The notes beneath the pieces are model-generated. The model ran no database searches. It saw nothing but the letters and a program-made list of their open reading frames with translations, and was not told the origin of the DNA. This document shows positions 28,075 through 36,697 of a stretch of 64,000 nt of DNA, piece after piece. The stretch is from Streptomyces sp. NRRL F-5135. GTDB taxonomy: Bacteria > Actinomycetota > Actinomycetes > Streptomycetales > Streptomycetaceae. A program made the position numbers and the translations under genes. The DNA lies in contig NZ_JOHR01000019.1 of NCBI RefSeq assembly GCF_000719775.1, positions 116,836 through 180,835 of the forward strand. The letters are read 5' to 3'. Each line of letters begins with the position of its first letter. The first letter of the stretch is position 1.

Positions 28075-29685
28075 TCAGGTGGGGTCGACCGAGCCGCGGC
28101 GCAGCTCCCACAGCTGGAGCTCGGAGGCGGGGTTGACCGCCCACTCGACACCGGCGATGTCCTCCCGCGCGGCGACATAGGTCTTGCCCTGCCACAGCGG
28201 CAGCACCGGCACGTCGTCGGCGACGATGTTCTGGATCTCCCCGAACGTCTTCGTGGCGGCGCTGCGGTCGGCCTCGCGGCGCGACTGCGGGATCAGCTGG
28301 CCGCGCAGTGTGCTGTTGACGTAGGGCGAACCGATGGTGTTGTCCTTGTCGAGGAAGGGCACGATGTAGTTCTCCGGATCCGGGAAGTCCGGGAACCAGC
28401 CCATGCCGTAGACCTCGTACTCACCCTCGATCTGCTTCGGCCGGTAGTCCTTCCACTCCTCGCCCTTGATGGAGACGTCGAAGAGCCCGCTGCTGTTGAG
28501 CTGGTCCCGGAGGACCTCGAACTCCTTCTGGGTGCCCGAGCCGTAGTGGTCCGTCGTGTAGTGCAGCGTGAGCTTCACCGGGGCTTCGATCCCGGCGTTG
28601 TTGAGCGTGCTGGTGGCCTTGGCCAGGTCGCGGTCACCGTACTTGTTGAAGAACGAGTTGGTGTGCGTGGCGACGCTGGACGGGATGAGGGAGTACAGCG
28701 GCTCCGCCATGCCGCTGTACACCTTGCTGATCAGCTCACCCCGGTCGATGGCGTAGGCGATCGCCTGGCGCACCGCCTTCTCCTTGGCGTTCGGCGCGCT
28801 GGTGTCGAAGCCGAGGAAACGGATCTCGAGGCCGGGCATCTCGGTGAGTTCGATGCCGTCCTTGGGCTTCTTGAGCATCGCCTGAACCTGCTCGGGCGAC
28901 ATGGCCCGGGTCATCACGTCGATGTCGTCGGAGTCGAGCGCCTTGCCCATGGCGTCGGCGTCCTCGAAGGACCGCATCTCGACCTTGTCGTTCAGGACCT
29001 TCAGGTCGCCCTTGTAGTTCGGGTTCTTGGTGAAGGTGGCCTTGACGAGCGTGTTGTCCTTGACCTCACCCTTGAAGGTGTACGGGCCGGAGCCGTCGAC
29101 GTCGAAGCCGTCCCGGACCTTGTTCGCCGAGTACAGCTTGGGGCTCACGATGCCGGCCACCGGCGTCGTCAGCTTGTACGGGAAGGTCGCGTCGGACGCC
29201 TTGAGATGGAAGATGATCTCGGAGTCGCCGTTGGTCTCCATCGTGTCGATGTTCGACAGCAGGGCGTAGACACCGCTGGCATCCTTGATCGACAGGGCTC
29301 GCTGGAAGGAGAACTTCACGTCCTCCGCCGTCACGGGGTCGCCATTGGAGAACTTCAGCCCCTCGCGCAGCTTGCAGCGGAAACTCTGGTTCTCCCGGTC
29401 GGTGAAGCCGCAGCTGGAGGCGGCCTCGGGCACGGGCGCGCCACCGCCGCGCGGCACGTACATCAGCGTCTGCACCGTCTGGCGCAGGATGTTCCAGATG
29501 CCCACGTCGTACGCGGCAGCCGGGTCGAGGGGCGCAGGGGCGTCCTTCGTGGCCTCGTACCGGTCCGTGGTGCCCACGACAATGGGGTCACCGCCGTCAG
29601 AGCCGCCGTCCGAACCGCCGCAACCGGCGAGCACGGGCGCAAGCAGGCCGAACGTGGCCGACAGCACCAAAGTCTTGCGGTTCAT
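28075..29685 (-). CDS. Peptide-type ABC transporter substrate-binding lipoprotein
   Basis: Extracellular solute-binding protein of family 5 (DppA/OppA type), 536 residues. Signal peptide with lipobox LAGC (Cys22), then a Gly/Ser/Asp linker and the family features FRCKLREGLKFSNGDPVTAEDVKFSFQRAL, AVRQAIAYAIDRGELISKVYSG and WFPDFPDPENYIVPFL. Permease and ATPase genes are absent from this window, so it is either an orphan binding protein or partners with a distant transporter. Ligand is likely an oligopeptide. A 505-bp non-coding region lies upstream. Confidence 0.92.
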   Translation of the reverse strand: MNRKTLVLSATFGLLAPVLAGCGGSDGGSDGGDPIVVGTTDRYEATKDAPAPLDPAAAYDVGIWNILRQTVQTLMYVPRGGGAPVPEAASSCGFTDRENQSFRCKLREGLKFSNGDPVTAEDVKFSFQRALSIKDASGVYALLSNIDTMETNGDSEIIFHLKASDATFPYKLTTPVAGIVSPKLYSANKVRDGFDVDGSGPYTFKGEVKDNTLVKATFTKNPNYKGDLKVLNDKVEMRSFEDADAMGKALDSDDIDVMTRAMSPEQVQAMLKKPKDGIELTEMPGLEIRFLGFDTSAPNAKEKAVRQAIAYAIDRGELISKVYSGMAEPLYSLIPSSVATHTNSFFNKYGDRDLAKATSTLNNAGIEAPVKLTLHYTTDHYGSGTQKEFEVLRDQLNSSGLFDVSIKGEEWKDYRPKQIEGEYEVYGMGWFPDFPDPENYIVPFLDKDNTIGSPYVNSTLRGQLIPQSRREADRSAATKTFGEIQNIVADDVPVLPLWQGKTYVAAREDIAGVEWAVNPASELQLWELRRGSVDPT

Positions 29686-30190
29686 CCTGGACGTACTCCC
29701 TCATCCGGCACTGAGATACAGCGATGCACATGGGAGACTCCGCCGTGCCCACCCGGTCGGGGCAGTGCGATCGGGCCGGGAATCAGAGCGATCGGTCCTG
29801 TGCCACGGCGACTTGGGTGACCGCCGGGACGCGTTCGTTTGATGCGGCGAAGTGCTCGCGATGAGATTAGTCGGCGGCGCCAGGAATGCCGGAACGGGCC
29901 CGAAGGGCGTCGGCGTCACACAGTGATCGGCAATAGCGACCTGGTGATATCCGGGCTCGGGAAGGTTTCGTACACCCCTCCACCAATCCGGACACAAGGA
30001 CACAGTCGGGCCTGCCCGAGTGCGGTCTGGATCAGCAGGGACGCCACCTGTCGACGCATATACCAGTGATAAAGGTCACGTCCGGAGGCTTTTTTCGGGA
30101 TCATGAATACCGTATACGGGGTAACGGAAAACGTCCGGGCCAATGCCCAGAGTTTCCGTACCGCTTTCGGGGCGACGCTCGGTGTGCGAA
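29686..30190. other. 505-bp non-coding region upstream of the peptide-binding protein
   Basis: No convincing gene on either strand: short open frames lack codon-position GC bias. It contains the perfect palindrome CCGTATACGG (30110-30119) and the dyad GTGA-N6-TCAC (30066-30079). Lower GC than the surroundings fits a promoter region for the substrate-binding protein gene. No clear -35/-10 pair was assigned. Confidence 0.5.
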
Positions 30191-30892
30191 TCAGGGGCGG
30201 CGCGTCATCATCCGGCGCAGAAATGCGAGGTCCACCTCTTCGAGGGAGGCGACGACGGTACGCCCGGAGGCGGGCGGGATCGGCGCGACGGACGGTACGG
30301 CGACCACGCGGCAGCCGGCGGCCTCGGCGGCGGCCACGCCGGTGGCGGTGTCCTCGACGACGGCGCAGCGGGCCGGGTCCGCGCCCAGGCCGCGGGCGGC
30401 GAGCAGGTACGGGTCGGGATGCGGTTTGGTGCGGGGCACCTCGTCACCCGCGACGGTCAGCGCGAAGTGCTCGGGCCCCAGCGAGGTCAGCACGCGGTCG
30501 ATGATGCGGCGGTGCGAGGCGGAGACGAGGGCGGCGGGCACGCCCTGGTTGGCCAGTTCGCCGAGCAGCCGGCGCGCGCCCGGCATCATCGGCACGCCTC
30601 GGGCGATGCGGTCCTCGAAGGTGTCGTTGAGCAGTACGGTCAGTTCGGCGAGCGTGATCGCGGCGCCGGTGGCCTCGATGAGGAAGCTCGCGCTGCGGGT
30701 CATGGGCCCGCCGACCACCACGTCGCGCCAGGTCTCGTCGAGGACATGGCCGAGGGCCTTGAAGACCTCGACCTCCGCGTCCCACCAGAAGCCCTCGGTG
30801 TCGACCAGGGTGCCGTCCATGTCGAGCAGGACGGCCTGCAGGGCGGAGCCATCCGCCGTTCGGGTCAAGGACGCGGGGACCGTACTGGTCAT
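30191..30892 (-). CDS. HAD-superfamily hydrolase (beta-phosphoglucomutase/phosphatase type)
   Basis: Haloacid-dehalogenase phosphatase or phosphomutase of 233 residues. Motif I DMDGTLVDTEG carries the nucleophile Asp and the acid/base Asp; motif II is VSASHRR, motif III has RTKPHPDPYLLAA, and motif IV VVEDTATGVAAAEAAGC. A helical cap lies between motifs I and II. The ATG at 30892 has GGAGGTG upstream. It follows metH by 202 bp with a potential structured leader in the gap. Substrate not determined; the cap type fits sugar phosphates. Confidence 0.9.
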   Translation of the reverse strand: MTSTVPASLTRTADGSALQAVLLDMDGTLVDTEGFWWDAEVEVFKALGHVLDETWRDVVVGGPMTRSASFLIEATGAAITLAELTVLLNDTFEDRIARGVPMMPGARRLLGELANQGVPAALVSASHRRIIDRVLTSLGPEHFALTVAGDEVPRTKPHPDPYLLAARGLGADPARCAVVEDTATGVAAAEAAGCRVVAVPSVAPIPPASGRTVVASLEEVDLAFLRRMMTRRP

Positions 30893-30917
30893 CCGGACAC
30901 CTCCGTGAGGGACGAGA

Positions 30918-30987
30918 AGGCCGGCCACCTTCCCCGGCGTGGTTTCCCATCGGGACAGGCGACCGGCCTGCACTGGACCGACCAGTG
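30918..30987 (-). promoter_or_regulatory. Candidate structured 5' leader of the HAD gene
   Basis: On the sense strand AGGCCGG pairs with CCGGCCT (plus coordinates 30963-30969 and 30918-30924). This closes a junction holding a CCC/GGG hairpin and a CCAC/GTGG hairpin. A separate CACTGG/CCAGTG hairpin (30971-30987) precedes it. It ends about 25 nt before the start codon. It matches no riboswitch class I can recall. Confidence 0.35.
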
Positions 30988-30990
30988 TAC

Positions 30991-31026
30991 GTCCGGTCCG
31001 CCGGGCACGCCGCCCGGGGACCGGAC
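30991..31026. terminator. Hairpin downstream of metH
   Basis: GTCCGGTCC (30991-30999) pairs with GGACCGGAC (31018-31026), 69 bp beyond the metH stop. A possible terminator separating metH from the HAD gene. Confidence 0.55.
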
Positions 31027-31094
31027 GAGGCGCCCGGGTCGGAGCACATCCCTGAGGAGGATCAGGCCACAGGCGGCGCCCCGTGCGGACGGCG

Positions 31095-34000
31095 TCAGCG
31101 GGCGTTGAAGTACTTCGCCTCCGGGTGGTGGATGACGATCGCGTCCGTGGACTGCTCGGGGTGGAGCTGGAACTCCTCCGACAGCCGCACCCCGATCCGC
31201 TCGGGCTCCAGCAGCTCGGCGATCTTCGCGCGGTCCTCCAGGTCCGGGCAGGCCCCGTAACCGAGCGAGAAGCGCGCGCCCCGGTACTTCAGGGCGAACA
31301 TGCCTTCGACGTCGGCCGGGTCCTCTCCCGCGAAGCCCAGCTCGGAGCGGACCCGGGCGTGCCAGTACTCGGCGAGCGCCTCGGCGAGCTGGACGGACAG
31401 GCCGTGCAGTTCGAGGTAGTCGCGGTAGGCGTTGGCCTCGAACAGCTCCGCCGTGGCCGCGCCGATCTTCGAGCCGACGGTGACGACCTGGAGCCCGACG
31501 ACATCCGTCTCGCCGGAGTCCTCGGGGCGGAAGAAGTCCGCCAGGCAGAGCCTGCGGCCCCGGCGCTGGCGCGGGAACGTGAAGCGGGTGCGCTCGGCGC
31601 CGTCGTCGCCCAGCAGGATGAGGTCGTCGCCCTTGGACACACAGGGGAAGTAGCCGTACACGACGGCGGCTTCCAGCAGGTTCTCGGTCTGCAACCGGTC
31701 GAGCCAGCCGCGCAGCCGGGGCCGTCCCTCGGTCTCCACCAGTTCCTCGTAGCCGGGGCCGTCGCCCTTGCGGGACTCCTTCAGGCCCCACTGGCCCTTG
31801 AAGAGAGCGCCTTCGTCCAGCCAGGAGGCGTACTCCTTGAGCTGGATGCCCTTGACGACCCGGGTGCCCCGGAACGGCGGCGTGGGCACGGGGTTGTCGA
31901 CGGCGACGTCGGAGCGGACCGCGCCCTCGTCGGGCCGGTCCTCCACGACCGCGCTCGCCGTGGCCCTGACCCGGCGCTGCTTGAGCTCGGGGAGGGTGGC
32001 GCCGGGCACACCGCGCTTGACGGCGATCAGCGCGTCCATCAGGCGCAGGCCCTCGAACGCGTCGCGCGCGTAGCGGACCTCGCCCTCGTAGATCTCGTGC
32101 AGGTCCTGCTCGACGTAGGCGCGGGTGAGGGCCGCGCCACCGAGGATCACCGGGTAGTCGGCGGCCATCCTGCGCTGGTTGAGCTCCTCCAGGTTCTCCT
32201 TCATGATCACGGTCGACTTCACCAGCAGACCGGACATGCCGATCACGTCCGCGCGGTTTTCGCGCGCGGCGTCCAGGATCGCGGAGACGGGCTGCTTGAT
32301 GCCCAGGTTCACCACGTTGTAGCCGTTGTTGGAGAGGATGATGTCCACGAGGTTCTTGCCGATGTCGTGGACGTCGCCGCGGACGGTGGCGAGCACGATC
32401 GTGCCCTTCCCCTCGTCGTCCGACTTCTCCATGTGCGGTTCGAGGTGCGCCACGGCCGTCTTCATGACCTCGGCGGACTGGAGGACGAACGGCAACTGCA
32501 TCTGACCGGAGCCGAACAGCTCGCCGACGACCTTCATGCCCTCCAGCAGGGTGTCGTTGACGATCTCCAGGGCGGGCCGGGTGAGCAGCGCCTCGTCCAG
32601 GTCGGCCTCCAGGCCGTTGCGCTCGCCGTCGATGATGCGGCGCTGGAGGCGCTCGTCCAGCGGCAGGGCGGCCAGTTCCTCGGCCTTGCCCGCCTTGAGG
32701 GACTTGGCGGTGGCGCCCTCGAACAGCTCCATGAGCCTCTGGAGCGGGTCGTACCCCTCGGCGCGGCGGTCGTAGATCAGGTCGAGGGCCGTTCGCACCT
32801 CTTCCTCGCTGAAACGGGCGATGGGAAGGATCTTCGAGGCGTGCACGATCGCCGAGTCCAGACCCGCCTTGACGCACTCGTCCAGGAAGACGGAGTTCAG
32901 GACGATCCGGGCGGCCGGGTTGAGTCCGAAGGAGATGTTGGACAGGCCCAGGGTGGTCTGCACCTCGGGGTGGCGGCGCTTGAGCTCGCGGATCGCCTCG
33001 ATGGTGGCGACGCCGTCCTTGCGGGACTCCTCCTGACCGGTGCAGATGGTGAAGGTCAGGGTGTCGATGAGGATGTCCGACTCGTGGATGCCCCAGTTGC
33101 CGGTCAGGTCGTCGATCAGCCGCTCGGCGATCTCGACCTTCTTCTCCGGGGTGCGGGCCTGGCCCTCCTCGTCGATGGTCAGCGCGATCAGCGCGGCGCC
33201 GTGCTCCCGCGCCAGTTCCGTGACCTTCGCGAAGCGGGACTCGGGTCCGTCGCCGTCCTCGTAGTTCACGGAGTTGATCACCGCGCGGCCGCCGAGCTTC
33301 TCCAGGCCCGCCCGGATGACGTCGACCTCCGTGGAGTCCAGAACGATCGGCAGGGTGGAGGCGGTGGCGAACCGTCCGGCGAGCTCCTCCATGTCGGCGA
33401 CGCCGTCCCGGCCGACGTAGTCGACGCAGAGGTCCAGCAGGTGGGCGCCCTCGCGGATCTGCTCGCGGGCCAGCTCCACGCAGTCGTCCCAGCGGCCGGC
33501 CAGCATGGCCTCGCGGAACTTCTTCGAACCGTTGGCGTTCGTCCGCTCACCGATGGCGAGGTACGCGGTGTCCTGCCGGAAGGGAACGGACTGGTAGAGG
33601 GACGCGGCGCCGGGCTCGGGGCGCGGGGTGCGCTCGGTGGAGGCCACGCCGCGCACCCGCTCGACGACCTGGCGCAGGTGCTCCGGGGTCGTACCGCAGC
33701 ACCCGCCGACCAGGGACAGGCCGTACTCCCGGACGAAGGTCTCCTGGGCGTCGGCGAGCTCGCCGGGGGTCAGCGGGTAGTGCGCCCCGTCCTTGCCGAG
33801 CACCGGCAGGCCGGCGTTCGGCATGCAGGACAGCGGGATGCGGGAGTGCCGGGCGAGGTAGCGCAGGTGCTCGCTCATCTCGGCCGGGCCGGTGGCGCAG
33901 TTGAGGCCGATCATGTCGATGCCCAGCGGCTCCAGCGCGGTCAGGGCCGCGCCGATCTCCGAGCCGAGCAGCATCGTGCCGGTCGTCTCGACCGTCACGG

Positions 34001-34607
34001 AGCAGATGACGGGGAGGTTCGCGCCGGTCGCCGCCAGCGCGCGGCGGGCGCCGAGGACGGCGGCCTTGGTCTGGAGCAGGTCCTGGGTGGTCTCCACCAG
34101 CAGGGCGTCGGCGCCGCCGGCGATCATGCCCTCGGCGTTCTGCTGGTAGGCGTCGCGCAGGGTGGTGTACGGGGCGTGGCCGAGGGTCGGCAGCTTGGTA
34201 CCGGGGCCCATGGAGCCCAGCACCCAGCGCTGCTGTCCGGTGGCGGCGGTGGCCTCGTCGGCGGCCTCGCGGGCGATACGGGCACCGGCCTCGGAGAGCT
34301 CGAAGACCCGCTCGGGGATGTCGTACTCCCCCAGGGCCGCGAAGTTCGCGCCGAACGTGTTGGTCTCGACGCAGTCGACGCCGACCGCGAAGTACTCCTC
34401 GTGCACGGACCGGACGATGTCCGGGCGCGTCACGTTCAGGATCTCGTTGCAGCCCTCCAGGTCCTGGAAGTCCGCGAGGGTGGGGTCCTGCGCCTGGAGC
34501 ATCGTGCCCATCGCGCCGTCGGCCACCACCACACGGGTGGCGAGCGCCTCGCGGAGGGCTTCGATACGGGTCCTGCTGTCGGTGGCGGGGGTCGGCGACG
34601 GGGCCAT
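31095..34607 (-). CDS. metH: Cobalamin-dependent methionine synthase
   Basis: Large modular enzyme of 1170 residues transferring a methyl group from methyl-tetrahydrofolate to homocysteine through B12. Domains in order: homocysteine-binding barrel with zinc ligands Cys303-Cys304 (GGCCGTTPEH); pterin-binding barrel (IGERTNANGSKKF, VDYVGRDGVADMEEL); the cobalamin cap; the B12 Rossmann domain with DVHDIG (745-750, axial His747); and the SAM-binding activation domain up to FSLGYGACPDLEDRAKI. All modules appear intact and of normal length. The ATG at 34607 lies behind a leader with a stable hairpin. Divergent from gylR. Confidence 0.97.
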   Translation of the reverse strand: MAPSPTPATDSRTRIEALREALATRVVVADGAMGTMLQAQDPTLADFQDLEGCNEILNVTRPDIVRSVHEEYFAVGVDCVETNTFGANFAALGEYDIPERVFELSEAGARIAREAADEATAATGQQRWVLGSMGPGTKLPTLGHAPYTTLRDAYQQNAEGMIAGGADALLVETTQDLLQTKAAVLGARRALAATGANLPVICSVTVETTGTMLLGSEIGAALTALEPLGIDMIGLNCATGPAEMSEHLRYLARHSRIPLSCMPNAGLPVLGKDGAHYPLTPGELADAQETFVREYGLSLVGGCCGTTPEHLRQVVERVRGVASTERTPRPEPGAASLYQSVPFRQDTAYLAIGERTNANGSKKFREAMLAGRWDDCVELAREQIREGAHLLDLCVDYVGRDGVADMEELAGRFATASTLPIVLDSTEVDVIRAGLEKLGGRAVINSVNYEDGDGPESRFAKVTELAREHGAALIALTIDEEGQARTPEKKVEIAERLIDDLTGNWGIHESDILIDTLTFTICTGQEESRKDGVATIEAIRELKRRHPEVQTTLGLSNISFGLNPAARIVLNSVFLDECVKAGLDSAIVHASKILPIARFSEEEVRTALDLIYDRRAEGYDPLQRLMELFEGATAKSLKAGKAEELAALPLDERLQRRIIDGERNGLEADLDEALLTRPALEIVNDTLLEGMKVVGELFGSGQMQLPFVLQSAEVMKTAVAHLEPHMEKSDDEGKGTIVLATVRGDVHDIGKNLVDIILSNNGYNVVNLGIKQPVSAILDAARENRADVIGMSGLLVKSTVIMKENLEELNQRRMAADYPVILGGAALTRAYVEQDLHEIYEGEVRYARDAFEGLRLMDALIAVKRGVPGATLPELKQRRVRATASAVVEDRPDEGAVRSDVAVDNPVPTPPFRGTRVVKGIQLKEYASWLDEGALFKGQWGLKESRKGDGPGYEELVETEGRPRLRGWLDRLQTENLLEAAVVYGYFPCVSKGDDLILLGDDGAERTRFTFPRQRRGRRLCLADFFRPEDSGETDVVGLQVVTVGSKIGAATAELFEANAYRDYLELHGLSVQLAEALAEYWHARVRSELGFAGEDPADVEGMFALKYRGARFSLGYGACPDLEDRAKIAELLEPERIGVRLSEEFQLHPEQSTDAIVIHHPEAKYFNAR

Positions 34608-34637
34608 GAAAGTACTCCCTGGGCTGCGACGGCTGTC

Positions 34638-34676
34638 GGCTTTGCGCCCGCGATGGGCGAGCGCACCGGGCCAGCC
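34638..34676 (-). promoter_or_regulatory. Leader hairpin of metH
   Basis: On the sense strand, nested pairs GGCU/AGCC, UGCG/CGCA and CCC/GGG form an elongated hairpin ending about 30 nt before the metH ATG. No B12-box or SAM core motif was found within 200 bp, so it is reported only as a possible leader structure. Confidence 0.3.
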
Positions 34677-34794
34677 TAGCTCTCCCGCTCGACTCTCGGT
34701 GGGGTGTCCCGGTGGGCGGACGGCATCCTGTTCTGCGGAAAAACCGGGGGTCGGGGCCGCGACCGGCGAGGAACGCCGGAAGGGGCACCAGGTC

Positions 34795-34859
34795 TTGACA
34801 GATCGTCTCCACGGTGAGAAAAGGTCGGCAACGACCGATAGTGTTCAGCATTGTCGAAC
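34795..34859 (+). promoter_or_regulatory. gylR promoter with candidate GylR operator
   Basis: TTGACA (34795-34800) is a consensus -35. A dyad GGTCG-GCAA-CGACC lies at 34823-34836, and the 17-bp partial palindrome GTTCAGCATTGTCGAAC at 34843-34859. The latter is nearly identical to a sequence in front of glpF, which marks it as the likely IclR-type (GylR) binding site and implies autoregulation. Confidence 0.6.
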
Positions 34860-34879
34860 GTAGTGGAGGACCGGGGCCG

Positions 34880-35644
34880 ATGGCGAAGAACATTCAGTCG
34901 CTGGAACGGGCGGCGGCGATGCTCCGGCTGCTCGCGGGGGGCGAGCGCAGGCTCGGCCTGTCGGAGATCTCCTCCTCCCTCGGGCTGGCCAAGGGCACCG
35001 CCCACGGCATCCTCCGCACCCTCCAGGCGGAGGGCTTCGTCGAGCAGGACACCGCCTCCGGCCGCTACCAGCTGGGCGCCGAGCTGCTGCGCCTGGGCAA
35101 CAGCTACCTCGACGTGCACGAGCTGCGCGCCCGCGCCCTGGTCTGGACGGACGACCTGGCCCGCTCCAGCGGCGAGAGCGTGCACCTGGGCGTCGTCCAC
35201 CAGGCGGGCGTCCTGATCGTCCACCACGTCTTCCGCCCTGACGACAGCCGGCAGGTGCTGGAGGTGGGCGCGATGCAGCCGCTGCACTCCACCGCGCTGG
35301 GCAAGGTGCTCGCCGCGTACGACCCGGTGGCGCACAACGAGGCGGTGGAGAACGAGCGGGCGGTCCTCACGCCGCGCACGGTCACGGACCTGGCGGCGTT
35401 CGAGAAGGTGCTCGACCTGACCAGGGCGCGCGGCTGGGCGGAGGACCTGGAGGAGACCTGGGAGGGCGTGGCGGCGGTGGCCGCCCCCATCCACAACCGG
35501 CGCCGGATGCCGGTCGGCGCCATCGCCATCACCGGCGCGGTGGAGCGGATCTGCCCGGCCGGCGAGGTGCGTTCCGAGCTGGTGGCCGCCGTACGGGAGT
35601 GCGCCCGCGCCGTCTCCCGGGACATCGGCGCCGGGCGGTTCTGA
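34880..35644 (+). CDS. gylR: IclR-family glycerol operon regulator GylR
   Basis: Regulator of 254 residues with an N-terminal winged helix (IQSLERAAAMLRLLAGGERRLGLSEISSSLGLAKGTAHGILRTLQAEGFVEQD) and a C-terminal IclR effector domain (ESVHLGVVHQAGVLIVHHV, PLHSTALGKVLAAY, VAAVAAPIHNRRRMPVGAIAITG). GGAGGA precedes the ATG. Its position directly upstream of glpF-glpK-glpD and the identity to Streptomyces GylR architecture support control of glycerol catabolism, with glycerol-3-phosphate as the known inducer in S. coelicolor. Matching operators occur at its own promoter and at glpF. Confidence 0.94.
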   Translation: MAKNIQSLERAAAMLRLLAGGERRLGLSEISSSLGLAKGTAHGILRTLQAEGFVEQDTASGRYQLGAELLRLGNSYLDVHELRARALVWTDDLARSSGESVHLGVVHQAGVLIVHHVFRPDDSRQVLEVGAMQPLHSTALGKVLAAYDPVAHNEAVENERAVLTPRTVTDLAAFEKVLDLTRARGWAEDLEETWEGVAAVAAPIHNRRRMPVGAIAITGAVERICPAGEVRSELVAAVRECARAVSRDIGAGRF

Positions 35645-35693
35645 AGCCGACGGCCGGTCGTCGATAACGAGTCGGAATTCGGGCACCGAACCC

Positions 35694-35750
35694 TTGACGA
35701 CGGAGGATCGCGGGACAAAACTGCCGTTCAACGGTCGGCATTGTCGAACG
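35694..35750 (+). promoter_or_regulatory. glpF promoter with candidate GylR operator
   Basis: TTGACG (35694-35699) and AAAACT 17 bp later form a plausible promoter. Immediately downstream GGTCGGCATTGTCGAACG (35733-35750) matches 16 of 18 positions of the element at gylR, and an extra GTTCA half-site lies at 35726. Confidence 0.6.
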
Positions 35751-35869
35751 CCTATCGACCATAGGAGTTAGTGTGTGACAACGCCATCAGCCGGCAACGC
35801 CCTCGCCCGAGGGCGCGGACCACTGGTGCGAACCGGAGGTTTGTCTACCCCTGGACGAAGGAGTCTCGG

Positions 35870-36661
35870 GTGTCCCACTTCGACATCTTCATAGGTGAGG
35901 TCACGGGTACGGCCCTGCTCATCCTGCTCGGCGGCGGCGTGGTCGCCGGCGTGGTGCTCAAGCGCTCCAAGGCGCACAACGCCGGCTGGGTCGCCATCAG
36001 CCTCGGCTGGGGCTTCGCGGTGATGGTCGGCGCGTATCTCTCGTCCGGTGTCTCCGGTGCCCACCTCAATCCTGCGGTCACTCTCGGCCTCGCCATCGAG
36101 GGCGGTACGAAGTGGAGCGACGTACCCCTCTACATCGGCTCCCAGATGCTGGGCGCGATGATCGGCGCTTTGCTGGTGTGGGTGGTCTACATGGGCCAGT
36201 TCAAGGCTCATCTGACCGACCCGGAGATTCTCGCCGCGCAGCCGGAGAAGGAGGGCCTGGTGGATCAGAAGGCGGCACCCGCGGCGGGGCCCGTGCTCGG
36301 TGTCTTCTCCACGGGTCCCGAGGTCCGCAACGCCCTGCAGAACGCGCTCACGGAGATCGTCGCCACCTTCGTCCTGGTCATATCGATCCTCACCCAGGGA
36401 CTGAACAACGAGGGCGACGGCCTCGGCCCCCTCGGTGTGCTGATCACCGCGTTCCTCGTCGTGGGCATCGGCCTGTCCCTGGGCGGGCCCACGGGCTACG
36501 CCATCAACCCGGCCCGTGACCTCGGTCCCCGCATCGTGCACGCGCTGCTGCCGCTGCCCAACAAGGGCGGCTCCGACTGGGGTTACGCCTGGATCCCGGT
36601 GGTCGCGCCGCTGATCGGCGGAGCCCTCGCCGGCGGTTACTACAACTGGGTCTTCGCGTAA
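35870..36661 (+). CDS. glpF: Glycerol facilitator GlpF (aquaglyceroporin)
   Basis: Membrane channel of 263 residues, six transmembrane helices. Both pore motifs are present: HLNPAVTLG in the first half and [11 protein letters not shown] in the second, where the Asp after NPAR is the aquaglyceroporin marker. The intervening cytoplasmic loop ([16 protein letters not shown] to [10 protein letters not shown]) is longer than in E. coli GlpF. The GTG at 35870 has GAAGGAG upstream. First gene of the glp operon, 36 bp before glpK. Confidence 0.95.
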   Translation: MSHFDIFIGEVTGTALLILLGGGVVAGVVLKRSKAHNAGWVAISLGWGFAVMVGAYLSSGVSGAHLNPAVTLGLAIEGGTKWSDVPLYIGSQMLGAMIGALLVWVVYMGQFKAHLTDPEILAAQPEKEGLVDQKAAPAAGPVLGVFSTGPEVRNALQNALTEIVATFVLVISILTQGLNNEGDGLGPLGVLITAFLVVGIGLSLGGPTGYAINPARDLGPRIVHALLPLPNKGGSDWGYAWIPVVAPLIGGALAGGYYNWVFA

Positions 36662-36697
36662 GCCCCCTCCCCTTCGCACCGAACAGGAGCAGACACC

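Noticed and set aside
30065..30079. Possible BldD box (GTGA-N6-TCAC)
   Set aside because: Checked against the BldD consensus NTNACNCWGNGTNAN; several fixed positions fail on both strands.
30103..30504. Plus-strand open frame starting MNTVYGVTENV
   Set aside because: It runs antisense into the HAD hydrolase gene, becomes Arg-rich shadow sequence and lacks a ribosome-binding site.
31083..34679. Very long open frame (1198 codons) on the plus strand opposite metH
   Set aside because: It is the high-GC antisense shadow of metH: composition is Gly/Val/Leu/Gln-rich without domains, and metH is intact on the other strand.
34608..34830. Cobalamin, SAM or SAH riboswitch upstream of metH
   Set aside because: No B12 box or SAM/SAH core sequence could be recognised on the sense strand; only a simple hairpin was kept.
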